From: Aquirufa rosea
GTDB taxonomy: Bacteria > Bacteroidota > Bacteroidia > Cytophagales > Spirosomataceae
DNA: 64,000 nt
Assembly: GCF_004118285.1 (NCBI RefSeq)
Contig: NZ_SDHY01000004.1
Span: 124,001 to 188,000, forward strand
Direction of reading: 5' to 3'
Below the pieces are notes generated by a model. That model worked only from the letters and a program-made list of their open reading frames with translations. It did no database searches and was not told where the DNA came from. The position numbers were made by a program, and so were the translations under genes. Shown here piece by piece: positions 39,396-50,402 of the stretch; the first letter of the stretch is position 1; each line of letters opens with the position of its first letter.

Positions 39396-40631
39396 ATGGC
39401 TTTAAACTGGATTTGGTTTTTATTTTTTGGGGTAGCTTTTATAGTTGCTATCATTCAATTCTTATTCTTCGGAAATACAGAAATTTTCAAAATCTTGGTA
39501 GATGGCATGTTTGATTCTGCCGAAATGGCCGTTATGAAAATAGCATTACCCCTAGCGGGAGTGATGACCTTTTTTATGGGTATTTTACAGATTGGTGAAA
39601 AAGCCGGGGCCATCCAATTTTTAGCCAAAAGAATTCGTCCGTTTTTCACACGCCTATTTCCTGAGATACCTTCAGACCATCCAGTCCACGGACAAATGAT
39701 CATGAATTTTTCTGCCAATTTATTAGGTTTAGACAATGCCGCAACTCCTTTTGGATTAAAAGCTATGCAAGGTCTTCAAGATATTAATTCAGACAAAGAA
39801 ACCGCCTCCAATGCGCAAATCATGTTTCTTACTTTGCACAGTGCAGGACCTGTATTGATTCCTTTAAGTATCATGGCACAAAGGGCCATTTATGGGGCGA
39901 AAGATGCTTCAGATGTTTTTATCCCTTGTTTAATGGCTACCTACGCCGCCACTTTAGTTGGATTAATATTTGTTTCCATCAAACAAAAAATCAACTTATT
40001 GGAGCCCGTATTATTAAGTTGGATATTAGGGCTTACCATCTTCTTTGGAGGAATTTTGGCTTATTTTAGTTCATTAAGCAAAGAGCAGATAGAAATACAA
40101 TCCAAAATTTTCAGTAATGGATTATTATTCACCTTAATCTTAAGTTTTATCGTCGCAGCCTTTTGGAAGAAAATTGACATCTTTTCCACCTTTGTAGAAG
40201 GAGCTAAAGGGGGATTTGAAACATCTGTAAAAATCATTCCTTATTTAGTGGGAATGCTGGTGGCAATCAGCTGTTTACGTAATTCTGGAACCTTAGATTT
40301 TATCGTAGATGGCATGAAATGGTTAGTTAATTTGTCAGGATTAGACACCCGATTTATCGATGCCATGCCAACTGCCCTTTTACATCCAGTCAGTGGTAGT
40401 GGGTCTAGGGCCATGATGATTGATACGATGAAAACTTTTGGGGCCGACTCATTTGTGGGAAGATTAGCCTGTGTTTTTCAAGGTTCGGCTGAAACGATAT
40501 TGTATGTGATTGCCTTATACTTTGGCTCTGTTCAAGTAAAAAATATCAGATATACGCTTTGGGCGGGCCTAACGGCAGACTTAGCTGGAATAATTACAGC
40601 GATATTCGTAAGTTATTTGTTCTTTGGTTAA
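39396..40631 (+). CDS. SpmA-SpmB fusion (nucleoside-recognition/Gate domain protein)
   Basis: This 411-residue polytopic protein starts at the ATG at 39396; an upstream TTG-initiated frame adds 11 residues. Two Gate domains are visible: the SpmA-like half (DGMFDSAEMAVMKIALPLAGVMTFFMGILQIGEKAG ... MNFSANLLGLDNAATPFGLKAM) and the SpmB-like half (GFETSVKIIPYLVGMLVAISCLRNSG ... LLHPVSGSGSRAMMIDTM). The two are separate spore-maturation genes in Firmicutes and commonly fused in non-sporulating Bacteroidota. Transport substrate unknown. Confidence 0.9.
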   Translation: MALNWIWFLFFGVAFIVAIIQFLFFGNTEIFKILVDGMFDSAEMAVMKIALPLAGVMTFFMGILQIGEKAGAIQFLAKRIRPFFTRLFPEIPSDHPVHGQMIMNFSANLLGLDNAATPFGLKAMQGLQDINSDKETASNAQIMFLTLHSAGPVLIPLSIMAQRAIYGAKDASDVFIPCLMATYAATLVGLIFVSIKQKINLLEPVLLSWILGLTIFFGGILAYFSSLSKEQIEIQSKIFSNGLLFTLILSFIVAAFWKKIDIFSTFVEGAKGGFETSVKIIPYLVGMLVAISCLRNSGTLDFIVDGMKWLVNLSGLDTRFIDAMPTALLHPVSGSGSRAMMIDTMKTFGADSFVGRLACVFQGSAETILYVIALYFGSVQVKNIRYTLWAGLTADLAGIITAIFVSYLFFG

Positions 40632-42116
40632 TTAATCCAAAGGAATACTGATGGCTACATTGCCTCCAATAGTGGGAGCAGTCAAGTTCCCTTTTTCAAG
40701 TCCCAAATTAGCTTTTAAGATGGATTCTGGGAAACCGGGAATTTGGATAGGTCTATGCCATAAAATACCTCCTGAATATTGTTTTTTAACTGGAAAATAT
40801 TCAGACCCAAACCACCCAATGGCATTAGATAAACTACCTCTAAATTGAATTTTGTTCCTACCCATAGCTAGTTCTCCCGCTATATAAAAAGCCTCTACCC
40901 GATTGTTATCATAATAAATCCTATTAGAGGGGCTTAAATCTGTTTCAGCATCTAAAGTCATTAAAGGTGTTCCAATCCCTTTCCCAAAATAAGTCCATCC
41001 ATTTAAATAAACTCCATTATTCAGGTAATTATCAAATCCTCTAATATTAGTTTTATCACTAAAAATCGTACCCCCTTGTGAAGTCGTATTTAAGTATTCA
41101 AATACCAATTTAACTAACCCTTGATCGACCTTTCGTGTAATTGCTAAACCATGCAAACCATCGGTAATGTTATTGCCATAATATAAAGATCCATCTTCGT
41201 AGATACTTTGTCGATAAAAAAACACCTTTGATTTATTTAATTCAATCTCTAAACCCACATCCACAGTGCCTAAATGATTCCCCGACCGATTAAATCCATC
41301 GTTGTATCCATAAGTAGCTGTATCACCTGTTACAGCATTTGAGCGACCCGTTACTACTGATATATAAGTCTTAAAATCAGAAGGAATTACTCCGTTTTTG
41401 GCTGAAATATTATATGGATCTGCATATTTTAATCTACCTGCCCACTGAACTTGATGATTAAAACCTCCATAAAATTTAACTTTCCAATGAGGTTTACCTA
41501 GGCGCCCATAAAATGTTTTTTGATGTAAATAAAAATCTCTAACATCTTCTCTGGAGTTTTCAAACCATCCATGTGCATAAGATCCTTTAAAAGCTAAAAC
41601 GCCCTTCAAGAAGCCTGGCGACCAATACTCCTTAACTTGTAATTCTACTTTGGGCATAGGCAATGCATTGCCAGACCAAATGTAGGAACCTGAACTCAAA
41701 GTAGAATCCACTAAACCAAACATCTGTTTTTGTCGACCAGCAGCCAATTCGAAAATACCCAATTTCCCCTTTACATACGCCTCTGGAAAAAAGACATCAG
41801 CTTTATTCTCCCCTAAATTAATTTGTGATGAAACACCATAAGCCCAATCAATTTTTTTATTTGGGCGATAATCCACTAAATAGGAAATCCCTGAAAATCC
41901 ATAAGAGCCCGAGGCGGGTACCAAACCATATTGGTTAGCGCGCAACCATAAGGGATTATATACACCCCCAACAGATCCTCCCATCCCAACAGAAAAATTG
42001 GATTGAACATTTCTCTGAGCCCTAAGAGAATGAGAATCTATCAGTATGCATAAAAGGACCATGATTTTAAAAGCAATCATGGAAATAAAAGAATACTTGG
42101 GGTTCATTTGACTCAT
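40632..42116 (-). CDS. Capsule-assembly Wzi-family outer-membrane protein
   Basis: This 494-residue protein has a signal peptide and many amphipathic strands of a beta-barrel (GVSSQINLGENKADVFFPEAYVKGKLGIFELAAGRQKQMFG ... LVKLVFEYLNTTSQGG ... GRNKIQFRGSLSNAIGWFGSEYFPV) ending in VAISIPL. Wzi-type proteins help attach or assemble surface polysaccharide. It is last in a minus-strand run with an UpxY regulator, a nucleotide-sugar dehydrogenase and gmd. Confidence 0.85.
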   Translation of the reverse strand: MSQMNPKYSFISMIAFKIMVLLCILIDSHSLRAQRNVQSNFSVGMGGSVGGVYNPLWLRANQYGLVPASGSYGFSGISYLVDYRPNKKIDWAYGVSSQINLGENKADVFFPEAYVKGKLGIFELAAGRQKQMFGLVDSTLSSGSYIWSGNALPMPKVELQVKEYWSPGFLKGVLAFKGSYAHGWFENSREDVRDFYLHQKTFYGRLGKPHWKVKFYGGFNHQVQWAGRLKYADPYNISAKNGVIPSDFKTYISVVTGRSNAVTGDTATYGYNDGFNRSGNHLGTVDVGLEIELNKSKVFFYRQSIYEDGSLYYGNNITDGLHGLAITRKVDQGLVKLVFEYLNTTSQGGTIFSDKTNIRGFDNYLNNGVYLNGWTYFGKGIGTPLMTLDAETDLSPSNRIYYDNNRVEAFYIAGELAMGRNKIQFRGSLSNAIGWFGSEYFPVKKQYSGGILWHRPIQIPGFPESILKANLGLEKGNLTAPTIGGNVAISIPLD

Positions 42117-42144
42117 GAATTCAAAGATAATTGAAAATTTGAGA

Positions 42145-42624
42145 TTACGGCCCTTGGTTTATATAAGCAACAAGCTCAAAACCGAGGCTTTCAATTTTTA
42201 ATCGAACTTCATGTTTATTTTTAAATCCGATCACCTCTGCCTTTTGACCTGATAGGGCACCAGAATCTAAGGTTACAAAATCACCGATATTGACCAAATT
42301 TCCATGAGCCTCTACTTCGGCATGTTCCGCCAAAAAATGTTGAATGGCGACAATTTCTGAATCCTGAATGAGAGCTGGTTTTTGCAACCAATACACAAAA
42401 TTGACCACACCATTCACTTTTCTCACCGTGGCTGATTGAGCCTCTAAGTCAATATTTACAAAGACATAGGATTTAAACAATGGTTCTTCTACCCACTTTT
42501 TTCTGTCGGACCATTGTTTCCTCTTTTTAGTTAATGGGCAATAACAACTAACTCCCAGCTCCTCAAGTCGAAAAGCTACTTTTTTCTCCTGACGAGATTT
42601 GGTGTATAAGGCATACCAAGCCAT
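42145..42624 (-). CDS. UpxY/NusG-like transcription antiterminator
   Basis: This 159-residue protein has the NGN domain (AWYALYTKSRQEKKVAFRLEELGVSCYCPLTKKRKQWSDRKKWVEEPLFKSYVFV) and a C-terminal KOW domain (NIGDFVTLDSGALSGQKAEVIGFKNKHEVRLKIESLG). UpxY-type specialised NusG paralogues let polymerase read through long capsule operons. It lies after the sugar-nucleotide genes rather than at the head of a capsule operon, which is unusual. Confidence 0.9.
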   Translation of the reverse strand: MAWYALYTKSRQEKKVAFRLEELGVSCYCPLTKKRKQWSDRKKWVEEPLFKSYVFVNIDLEAQSATVRKVNGVVNFVYWLQKPALIQDSEIVAIQHFLAEHAEVEAHGNLVNIGDFVTLDSGALSGQKAEVIGFKNKHEVRLKIESLGFELVAYINQGP

Positions 42625-42639
42625 ACGATTTAGAAATAA

Positions 42640-43893
42640 TTATAAGCGAGCATCTACTAAGGTCCGATCCAATATAGCTTTAATATCAAATAATATACCT
42701 GTTGGTGCTTTTAATGTTTTGTAATCCAAATGTAAAAACTCTTGATGAGCGACAGTTAATACTATCGCTTGGTAGCTATTTGCCAAATCCGAAATTAACT
42801 TTATTCCATGTTCACGATATACTTCCTTTGGATTGGCCCAAGGGTCATATACGTCTACTTCCATTCCAAAGTCGATTAATTCTCGATAAATATCTACCAC
42901 TCTTGAATTTCGAATATCAGGACAATTTTCTTTGAAGGTTATACCTAACATTAAGGTTTTAGACCCTTCTACCTTATGACCCTTTCTGATCAATAACTTA
43001 ACAAGTTTATTTGCCACAAATATACCCATATTATCATTTACCCTTCTCCCAGAAAGAATTACTTGTGGATAATATCCCAAACTTTCTGATTTATGTAATA
43101 AATAATAGGGATCAACTCCTATACAGTGGCCTCCAACCAAACCTGGTTTAAAATTTAAAAAATTCCATTTTGTTGCTGCAGCTTCCAACACCTCTGTTGT
43201 ATCTATACCCATTTTATCAAAAATCAATGCTAATTCATTAACGAATGAAATATTAACATCTCTTTGAGCATTCTCTATTGCCTTGCTAGCTTCAGCTACT
43301 TTAATAGAAGATGCTTTATGGGTACCCGCAAAAATGATAGAACGATACAAATTATCAACTATATCGGCTATCTCAGGAGTAGAGCCTGACGTAACTTTTT
43401 TAATATTTGTGAGAGTATTTACTTTATCACCAGGATTAATTCTTTCTGGAGAATAGCCGCAATAAAAGTCTTGATTATACTTTAGCCCAGAAAACTTTTC
43501 TAGTACCGGAACACAATCTTCCTCCGTGCAACCAGGATAAACCGTTGACTCATAAATAACGATGTCTCCTTTTTTTAAAGATTTTCCAATCATTTCGGAG
43601 GCTTTCATCAAAGGACTCAAATCCGGCTTTTTAAAATGATCAATTGGCGTAGGAACCGTTACTATAAAAACCTGATAGTCGGATAAATCTTCCTTACGTG
43701 ACGAAAATTTTAAATATTTAGAAGATGCTAATTGATTTTCCGAAACTTCGTTGGTTCGATCTATTCCTTTTTGTAATTCATTAATTCGATCAATATCTAT
43801 ATCAAAGCCTAAGGTAGGATATTGTTTTCCAAATTCTACCGCCAAAGGAAAACCTACATAGCCTAATCCAATAATTGCTATAGATGTGTTCAT
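42640..43893 (-). CDS. tviB: Nucleotide-sugar 6-dehydrogenase (UDP-GalNAc/GlcNAc dehydrogenase type)
   Basis: This 417-residue protein has the NAD-binding motif [17 protein letters not shown] (6-22), the [15 protein letters not shown] loop and the catalytic Cys in [12 protein letters not shown]. It matches the TviB/WbpO branch, which makes the UDP-GalNAcA or UDP-GlcNAcA used for acidic capsules and O-antigens, although UDP-Glc/ManNAc dehydrogenases look similar. Its start is adjacent to the gmd stop, so both supply sugar nucleotides from one transcript. Confidence 0.85.
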   Translation of the reverse strand: MNTSIAIIGLGYVGFPLAVEFGKQYPTLGFDIDIDRINELQKGIDRTNEVSENQLASSKYLKFSSRKEDLSDYQVFIVTVPTPIDHFKKPDLSPLMKASEMIGKSLKKGDIVIYESTVYPGCTEEDCVPVLEKFSGLKYNQDFYCGYSPERINPGDKVNTLTNIKKVTSGSTPEIADIVDNLYRSIIFAGTHKASSIKVAEASKAIENAQRDVNISFVNELALIFDKMGIDTTEVLEAAATKWNFLNFKPGLVGGHCIGVDPYYLLHKSESLGYYPQVILSGRRVNDNMGIFVANKLVKLLIRKGHKVEGSKTLMLGITFKENCPDIRNSRVVDIYRELIDFGMEVDVYDPWANPKEVYREHGIKLISDLANSYQAIVLTVAHQEFLHLDYKTLKAPTGILFDIKAILDRTLVDARL

Positions 43894-44973
43894 TTATCGA
43901 TTAGTAAATAATTGAATATCAGAACTCATCATATCTTTTACCAAAGCAGGTAAATCATATTTTAATTTCCAACCTAACTTAGTTTGTGCTTTGGTTGGAT
44001 CTCCAATCAATAAATCCACTTCCGTAGGTCTAAAATATCTAGGGTCAACTGCCACCACTTCTTTCCCTATTTCCACTTGATATAATGGATTATGACAAGC
44101 TTTCACTCTAGCGATTTCATTCACTCCAGAACCAGAAAATTCCAACTCAATTCCTACCTCATGAAATGCCATCTTCACAAAATCCCGTACGGTGGTAGTA
44201 ATGCCTGTAGCAATGACAAAATCCTCGGGCATTTCTTGTTGCAAAATCAACCACATAGCTTCCACATAATCTTTAGCATGTCCCCAATCGCGCTTAGCGT
44301 CAAGATTTCCTAAATATATCTTGTCTAATTGTCCCAAGGCAATCTGAGAAACTCCTCTAGTAATTTTCCTAGTTACAAAAGTTTCCCCTCGTAAAGGAGA
44401 TTCATGGTTGAACAAAATTCCGTTCACCGCAAACATCTGGTAAGCTTCCCGGTAATTTACAGTAATCCAGTAACCATAAATTTTGGCAACTGCATAGGGC
44501 GACCTCGGATAAAAAGGCGTTTTTTCCGATTGTGGAACCTCTTGCACTAAACCATAAAGTTCAGATGTAGAAGCTTGATAAATCTTAGTTTTGGGGGTCA
44601 AGCCCAATAATCTAACCGCTTCCAAAATACGTAGGGTTCCTATTCCATCCACTTGAGCCGTATATTCTGGCTCGTCAAATGAAACTTTAACATGAGACAT
44701 GGCCCCCAAATTATAAATCTCATCTGGCTGAACCTCTTGAATAATTCGTATGATGTTAGTCGAATCACTTAAATCCCCATAATGTAGGTGAAAATTAGAA
44801 GAATCTACATGTGGATCTTGGTATAAATGATCTATTCTCTGCGTGTTAATCAATGAGCTTCTCCGCTTAATGCCGTGTACTTGATAACCCTTGTTAAGTA
44901 AAAATTCTGCCAAATACGCACCATCTTGACCTGTGATGCCCGTAATTAAAGCCACTTTTTGTTTTTGAGACAT
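43894..44973 (-). CDS. gmd: GDP-mannose 4,6-dehydratase
   Basis: This is a 359-residue protein. The [15 protein letters not shown]ossmann motif, [13 protein letters not shown], the [10 protein letters not shown] (YxxxK) site and [17 protein letters not shown] are diagnostic. The enzyme converts GDP-mannose to GDP-4-keto-6-deoxymannose, precursor of GDP-fucose, rhamnose or perosamine. No fcl-type second-step enzyme is in the window. Confidence 0.95.
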   Translation of the reverse strand: MSQKQKVALITGITGQDGAYLAEFLLNKGYQVHGIKRRSSLINTQRIDHLYQDPHVDSSNFHLHYGDLSDSTNIIRIIQEVQPDEIYNLGAMSHVKVSFDEPEYTAQVDGIGTLRILEAVRLLGLTPKTKIYQASTSELYGLVQEVPQSEKTPFYPRSPYAVAKIYGYWITVNYREAYQMFAVNGILFNHESPLRGETFVTRKITRGVSQIALGQLDKIYLGNLDAKRDWGHAKDYVEAMWLILQQEMPEDFVIATGITTTVRDFVKMAFHEVGIELEFSGSGVNEIARVKACHNPLYQVEIGKEVVAVDPRYFRPTEVDLLIGDPTKAQTKLGWKLKYDLPALVKDMMSSDIQLFTNR

Positions 44974-45103
44974 ATATTATTGATTCAATGATTAAAAAGA
45001 AAGGATGAAGCATCCCCTCCACAATTGCACATCGTGTAAAATTACTAAAAATTATCCGTGACTTCGGCTATTAATTCTAAGGAATTAAAGGTATCAAACT
45101 CCT

Positions 45104-46876
45104 CTAATCATACAAGCCCAAGATCAATTTTTCATACTTGGAAACGATGATCTTTCGCTTCAACTTTAATGTGGGGGTTAATTCTCCATCTGTAATGGTG
45201 AATAATCTTGGTAATAGAACAAACTTTTTAACTTGTTCAAACTTAGCGACGGAAGACATGGTCATCAAAACCTCCTCATTCATTTTTTCCAATACCTTCG
45301 GATGTACAATCATTTCTTCAGGAGTCGTCACATGAATGTCCTGCTGCTTACACCAAATCTGTAAAGCATTAAACTCAGGAATAATCAAAGCAGAAGGGAA
45401 TTTCTGACCTTCTCCAACCACCATGCACTGTTCAATAAATGCCGATTCCTTCAACTTATTTTCAACCAATTGGGGTGCCACATATTTACCTCCTGAAGTT
45501 TTAAATATTTCCTTCTTTCGATCCGTAATTTTCAGGTATTTTCCCTCCACTAATTCTCCGATATCTCCCGTGTGAAACCATCCTTCTGAGTCAATGGCTT
45601 CAGCCGTAGCCGTTGGATTGTTATAATATCCTGGCATAACCGAATCTCCCTTCACACAAATTTCTCCATCTTCGGCAATTTTCAATTCAATACAATCCAA
45701 CAAAGTTCCTACACATCCTACTTTAAAATCGGGAGGACTAATCTTGGAAACGGAAATAACAGGAGAGGTCTCTGTTAAACCATATCCTTCAGCAATTGGA
45801 ATATCTGCAGCCCAAAATATTCTAGATAAACGAGGCTGAAGTGCTGCAGAACCCGAAGTAATAGCCCTAATATTTCCACCCAAAGCCTCTTGCCATTTAC
45901 TAAAAATCAATTTCCTGTAAATGGAAAGTTTAATACCATCTAAAAAGCCCAACTTCTCCATTGGATCATATTTCAAACCGAAATCAATCGCAGCAAAAAA
46001 TAATTTTCGCTTAAAACCAGTCAATTCATTCCCTTTAGCCAACACTCTGTCATACACCTTTTCCAATAAACGAGGCACAGTAGCAAACATGGCTGGTTTA
46101 ACTTCTCTTATATTCTCGGCTACAGTATCTAAATTTTCTGCATAATAGATAGAAACACCATAAAATAAATACAGATAAAGATTTGTACGCTCATATATAT
46201 GACACATAGGCAAAAAGCTCAACACCTTATCCCTCGGGTTAATTTGAAAAAAATCTCCTCGGTCCAAAGATTTCACATTGCTTATGATATTATGGTGGGT
46301 TAACATTACCCCTTTAGGCCTACCTGTAGTACCCGAAGTATAAATTAATGTCAATAAATCATTGGGCTGAACAGAACCTTTGATTGGCTCCAATTTACTT
46401 GCATCCTTACCTTGACCTAATTCCTTTACTTCTGTCCATAAATTTGCTCCTGCAATAGGATCAAAAGTATAAATTGACTTAATTTTTTGATTGTCTTTAG
46501 CTGCTTCTTTAGCTTTTAAGTACAATTCCTCGTTTTCAGCAAAAACTAGCTTAACTCCTGAATCCTCAAAAATGAAAGCATAATCCTCTACCGTAATAGT
46601 CGGATACAAAGGAACCGTCACTGCTCCTAAGATTTGAACTGCAAAATCAACAAAATTCCACTCCGGTCTATTGGTAGAAATAATGGCCACTTTGTCGCCT
46701 GGTTGAATATCTAAACTCAACAAGCCTAAGGCTAATTCATTGATTATTTCTAAGGTATCTTTGTTCGAATAGTTTTTCCAGTAACCATCCTCTTTTTTAT
46801 TTAATAAATCAGACTTGTGGAAGTTTTCATAAACTTTTAACAAATCAAATACACGTGTTAATGAAGCATGTTTCAT
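45104..46876 (-). CDS. Long-chain acyl-CoA synthetase (AMP-forming)
   Basis: This is a 590-residue ANL-superfamily enzyme with the P-loop LIYTSGTTGRPKGVM, GYGLTETSPVIS, the hinge TGDIGELVEGKYLKITDRKKEIFKTSGGKYVAP and the C-terminal domain. It activates fatty acids to acyl-CoA through an acyl-adenylate. It is not tightly linked to neighbours. Confidence 0.93.
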   Translation of the reverse strand: MKHASLTRVFDLLKVYENFHKSDLLNKKEDGYWKNYSNKDTLEIINELALGLLSLDIQPGDKVAIISTNRPEWNFVDFAVQILGAVTVPLYPTITVEDYAFIFEDSGVKLVFAENEELYLKAKEAAKDNQKIKSIYTFDPIAGANLWTEVKELGQGKDASKLEPIKGSVQPNDLLTLIYTSGTTGRPKGVMLTHHNIISNVKSLDRGDFFQINPRDKVLSFLPMCHIYERTNLYLYLFYGVSIYYAENLDTVAENIREVKPAMFATVPRLLEKVYDRVLAKGNELTGFKRKLFFAAIDFGLKYDPMEKLGFLDGIKLSIYRKLIFSKWQEALGGNIRAITSGSAALQPRLSRIFWAADIPIAEGYGLTETSPVISVSKISPPDFKVGCVGTLLDCIELKIAEDGEICVKGDSVMPGYYNNPTATAEAIDSEGWFHTGDIGELVEGKYLKITDRKKEIFKTSGGKYVAPQLVENKLKESAFIEQCMVVGEGQKFPSALIIPEFNALQIWCKQQDIHVTTPEEMIVHPKVLEKMNEEVLMTMSSVAKFEQVKKFVLLPRLFTITDGELTPTLKLKRKIIVSKYEKLILGLYD

Positions 46877-46973
46877 ATCTAAAATGGTTCTAGTATATAT
46901 AAATCAAAGTTAGATAAATCTCAGAAAGAAAATATGAGATTTAAGTTATTTTTTAGGATATAATTTATACACT

Positions 46974-48485
46974 TTATGGTTTAGCTAATTTGCTTCTTAT
47001 TTCTTGAAGATAAATGCTACTGGGGTATTTAGTGATGAATTGTAGACCTAATTCTCGATCCTTAAAACCATTCAAACGTAAGTAGTGATAAAGCGCATCA
47101 TCACCATAAATATCTAATTCAAAACGTTCATAAATCTCTTTGTATAATTTCTTTGCCTCTTCCCACTGACTTTTTTCCAAGGCCCTGCTTGCCATCTGAT
47201 AAAGAATATCATCCTCTAAACTTTGACCCTTTTGATCCTTCAGCAATTGCTCCAATTTTGAATCGGCCTCTAGAACCTTTTTTTGCTCGTACAACCATTG
47301 AATGGTAGCAAAAGTTTTTAAAGCGGTTTCCAAGGAATCTACTCCAGTATTATCTTCTATAACCCAACTCAAATTCAATGCATCATTGGCAATTTCCTTT
47401 TGAGTACTTTGCTTTAAAACATCAAAATTGGCCTTGGCTAACTCAAAGTCACCAGTATAATAATAAAGTTTACCCATTTTTAATTTCGCTTCATAAGCTA
47501 TAGGTGAATCCTTTACTTGTTTTTCTACTTGTGCATATTGAATCAATGCATCATACTTTTTACCTGCGAATAAATATAAGTCGCCCAATTCCAATTTCAT
47601 TTGAGCTTGCACATAGACATTAAATTCTGATAATTCTATCCCCTTTCGATAAACTTTTTCGGCTGAATCCAATTGATTCAATTGAAACAAAAATATTCTC
47701 GCCTCAGATAAATAGCTTTCTACTGTAGTGGGATTTATCCCACGATCCCTTCTTAAGTCCCGATATGATTGAATCAAATTAGAAAACTCGGTTTTATCAA
47801 TGGCTTGTTTATTTTGAATACTTTGCTCACGAGAAGCTAATAAAATTTGTTTCCAATAAGCAACTTGCGGAGATTTTGGATAAGACTTAATCAAGTAATC
47901 GAATACTTGATTTACCAAAGGCCATTGCTGTCTTTGAAAAGCCATAATACCAAAATCGGTAATTTCCTTTCCTCCTTGTTTAAGACGCATGTCCAATGCC
48001 CTCCTATGAATCCAAACTTTTTCCCATTGTTGATTCAATCCATACCAATGAATCAATAACTCCACTGGCTCCACCTGTTCAGGTTTTGCTTGAACTAAAG
48101 AAACTAATACCTGTTCTACCTCCCGATTCGAGATTCTCTGTTCGTATAAATCTAGCAACCAATCCTTAGATTTATCTAATTCCTGCTGACTAATCAACTT
48201 ATCAACAATTTGTCCACAGTACTTAATCCAAAATGATGCTAAATTTTCTTTAATTATTTCATTAAATGAATAAAATGTTAAAAATGAATTATTACTTAAG
48301 TTTTTTGTAAACAATTCATCCAATTGTTTGAACTTTTTTTTCTCCTTTTTAATCTGTACAATCTGATGGAGCTTTTGGACAAACAGGGAATCAGAACTTT
48401 TAATTATCGGAGCACCTAAGGATACATGGTATCCAAGGAATAGTAAAAAAAGAACTAGGAAAGGTTTAGAAATACTTTTCCACAT
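46974..48485 (-). CDS. Secreted tetratricopeptide-repeat protein
   Basis: This 503-residue protein has a signal peptide (PFLVLFLLFLGYHVSLGAP) and a solenoid of TPR-like repeats (for example EKVYRKGIELSEFNVYVQAQMKLELGDLYLFAGKKYDALIQYAQVE and AKLKMGKLYYYTGDFELAKANFDVL). It is probably a periplasmic scaffold. The 273 bp upstream (48486-48758) is AT-rich and contains no gene. Confidence 0.8.
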   Translation of the reverse strand: MWKSISKPFLVLFLLFLGYHVSLGAPIIKSSDSLFVQKLHQIVQIKKEKKKFKQLDELFTKNLSNNSFLTFYSFNEIIKENLASFWIKYCGQIVDKLISQQELDKSKDWLLDLYEQRISNREVEQVLVSLVQAKPEQVEPVELLIHWYGLNQQWEKVWIHRRALDMRLKQGGKEITDFGIMAFQRQQWPLVNQVFDYLIKSYPKSPQVAYWKQILLASREQSIQNKQAIDKTEFSNLIQSYRDLRRDRGINPTTVESYLSEARIFLFQLNQLDSAEKVYRKGIELSEFNVYVQAQMKLELGDLYLFAGKKYDALIQYAQVEKQVKDSPIAYEAKLKMGKLYYYTGDFELAKANFDVLKQSTQKEIANDALNLSWVIEDNTGVDSLETALKTFATIQWLYEQKKVLEADSKLEQLLKDQKGQSLEDDILYQMASRALEKSQWEEAKKLYKEIYERFELDIYGDDALYHYLRLNGFKDRELGLQFITKYPSSIYLQEIRSKLAKP

Positions 48486-48758
48486 GATATTATTTAAAAA
48501 AGTAAAAAAATTTAAAATCTTTTTTTTGTTTCTTGTTGTTATTTGATGTGGATAAGTGGATAAGATCTAATTTGATTTATAAATACTTAATTATTAAGTA
48601 TTTAAGTATTTTTTGTTGAGTTTAATCTTGTAGATAACTTTTAGTTTTTCTGTGGAACGATGCTATTCAATTGTCTATATGTTTTGCCTATTTCATTTTA
48701 TCCACAATTATTAATTAAATTGTTTATTTATTCCACGACTTTACACAAGTTTTCCACA

Positions 48759-50402
48759 CTATTTTTGAACATTTATCAACAAATCGGAAATTTGAAAATT
48801 GGCTTTTAATTTGATTTTACTTTCAAAGAAATGGACAGTTTCTGATTTTCTTTTTTGTTTAAAGTTGCCAATATCCCAATAACCATTATTGTTTTCGTCT
48901 ACGATAACTCGTATTATATATAATCCTGGTTCCACGTGCTTAAATTCAAATTGATTTTGGGTTTTTACCGTGAGGTATGGCTCAAAATTATCAGCTTTGA
49001 GCAATTCAACGATGAAGTGTGAATTTGATTTAGCAGAAATAACTTTCCCGTCTATACTTCCATAATTTTCTGTATCCTGCCATTCTAATTTTTGTGTGTA
49101 GACATTGCTACTGTCTGTCTCTACACCAATAAAAGTATTTTTATTGATATATAATTCAAATTTTGTCCGGCTAGGCAAATATAGATTTTTTATGACCAAA
49201 TTATTTTGAAATTGATTCCATTGAAAAGCTTCGTCTGGTAAGCTTAATACTTCTCCTTCCTCTGTTTTAAATTGTAGGCCGTTTGAAACCCATTGATGTA
49301 CAGGTTTCGTAAATTTAATTTGAATCGAATCCAAGGGAGACAAAAGTTTGCCTAGTCCTGGTTTTACCTCAAAGTTCAATTCTACTCGTTGTACCTTTTC
49401 CTTTCTAGTTTGTTCTCTGAATTTAATTTTTAAAGGAACTTGATAGCTTCTATCGAGTGAATCGGTCAATTTGGCTCGTATAAATAGTGTATCGGTACTT
49501 GACTGATTCAGCTGATAAAATCGTATGTTTTTGTTATCCTCTAACTGATAATACAGATTTGTTTTAGGAGCATTTTCTAACTGGATGGATTTGATGCCAC
49601 GGTTAAATTCATACAGGACGGTTTTGACCGTTGCTGTACTTTTATTGATTTTTAAGGAGTCTTGATTTTGCAAGCTAATGGCAAAATTCTGTTCCATATT
49701 TTTATTTAAATCGATGTAGCCTTCCGTTATAAAATCAACGGGCTCCTTATTGGAATTATAAAGAAGATTATTGTTTATATCATGAAAGGCCGCCATGTAA
49801 TATTTCCCTTTGGCCAGGTTTTCTAATAAATAATTTCCTGATGTATCTGTTTTGACGAAATAATACGGTTTTGTAGTATTGATGGATACAGAATCATTCC
49901 AGGGATAGAGGGCAACTAAAATATTTTCTGGATGCTTTTGATTTAGTAGCTGTTTGACGTTTCCTTTGATTTGTAATGAATCAATGTCATTGGAAGTACT
50001 GAAAACCAATTTAATGTTTTTACCTACATTTCTTTCTGAAGCGTCTTCAATCGCGTTTCTAAAATTAAAGGTATATGTTGTATTATCTTTTAAGGTACTA
50101 TCAATGGTAATACTGAGTCCTTTGGGATTTATTTTGGTTTGATAAGTTCCTATAGAAGGCGTGATCAAAAGTTCCTGATTTAAATTTCGAATGGATACAT
50201 ATTCATTGAAAATTAATTCGATCTTTTTTCCTTTAAAGTTTTTGCTTTTGTTAAGCGGAACGGATTCTAAAATTTTGGGAGCCAATGTATCTTTTTTTCC
50301 ACCTGGAGGATTGGCCATTTGGGCACAACTTTGCAGTAGCAAAGGGATGAACAATGCCAATATTAAAATTATTAGAATATAGTTTTTAAGCTTATCAAGC
50401 AT
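48759..50402 (-). CDS. Lipoprotein with an N-terminal SbsA-type Ig-like domain
   Basis: This is a 547-residue protein from the ATG at 50402, which gives a lipoprotein signal with the lipobox LLQSCA; the frame is open further upstream. The Ig-like domain (PKILESVPLNKSKNFKGKKIELIFNEYVSI ... LIITIDSTLKDNTTYTFNFRNAIEDASERN) is typical of Bacteroidota proteins annotated as Ig-like domain-containing. Other beta domains follow, ending in a carboxypeptidase-regulatory-like segment (PGLYIIRVIVDENNNGYWDIG). The start overlaps the methyltransferase stop by 8 bp. Confidence 0.85.
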   Translation of the reverse strand: MLDKLKNYILIILILALFIPLLLQSCAQMANPPGGKKDTLAPKILESVPLNKSKNFKGKKIELIFNEYVSIRNLNQELLITPSIGTYQTKINPKGLSITIDSTLKDNTTYTFNFRNAIEDASERNVGKNIKLVFSTSNDIDSLQIKGNVKQLLNQKHPENILVALYPWNDSVSINTTKPYYFVKTDTSGNYLLENLAKGKYYMAAFHDINNNLLYNSNKEPVDFITEGYIDLNKNMEQNFAISLQNQDSLKINKSTATVKTVLYEFNRGIKSIQLENAPKTNLYYQLEDNKNIRFYQLNQSSTDTLFIRAKLTDSLDRSYQVPLKIKFREQTRKEKVQRVELNFEVKPGLGKLLSPLDSIQIKFTKPVHQWVSNGLQFKTEEGEVLSLPDEAFQWNQFQNNLVIKNLYLPSRTKFELYINKNTFIGVETDSSNVYTQKLEWQDTENYGSIDGKVISAKSNSHFIVELLKADNFEPYLTVKTQNQFEFKHVEPGLYIIRVIVDENNNGYWDIGNFKQKRKSETVHFFESKIKLKANFQISDLLINVQK

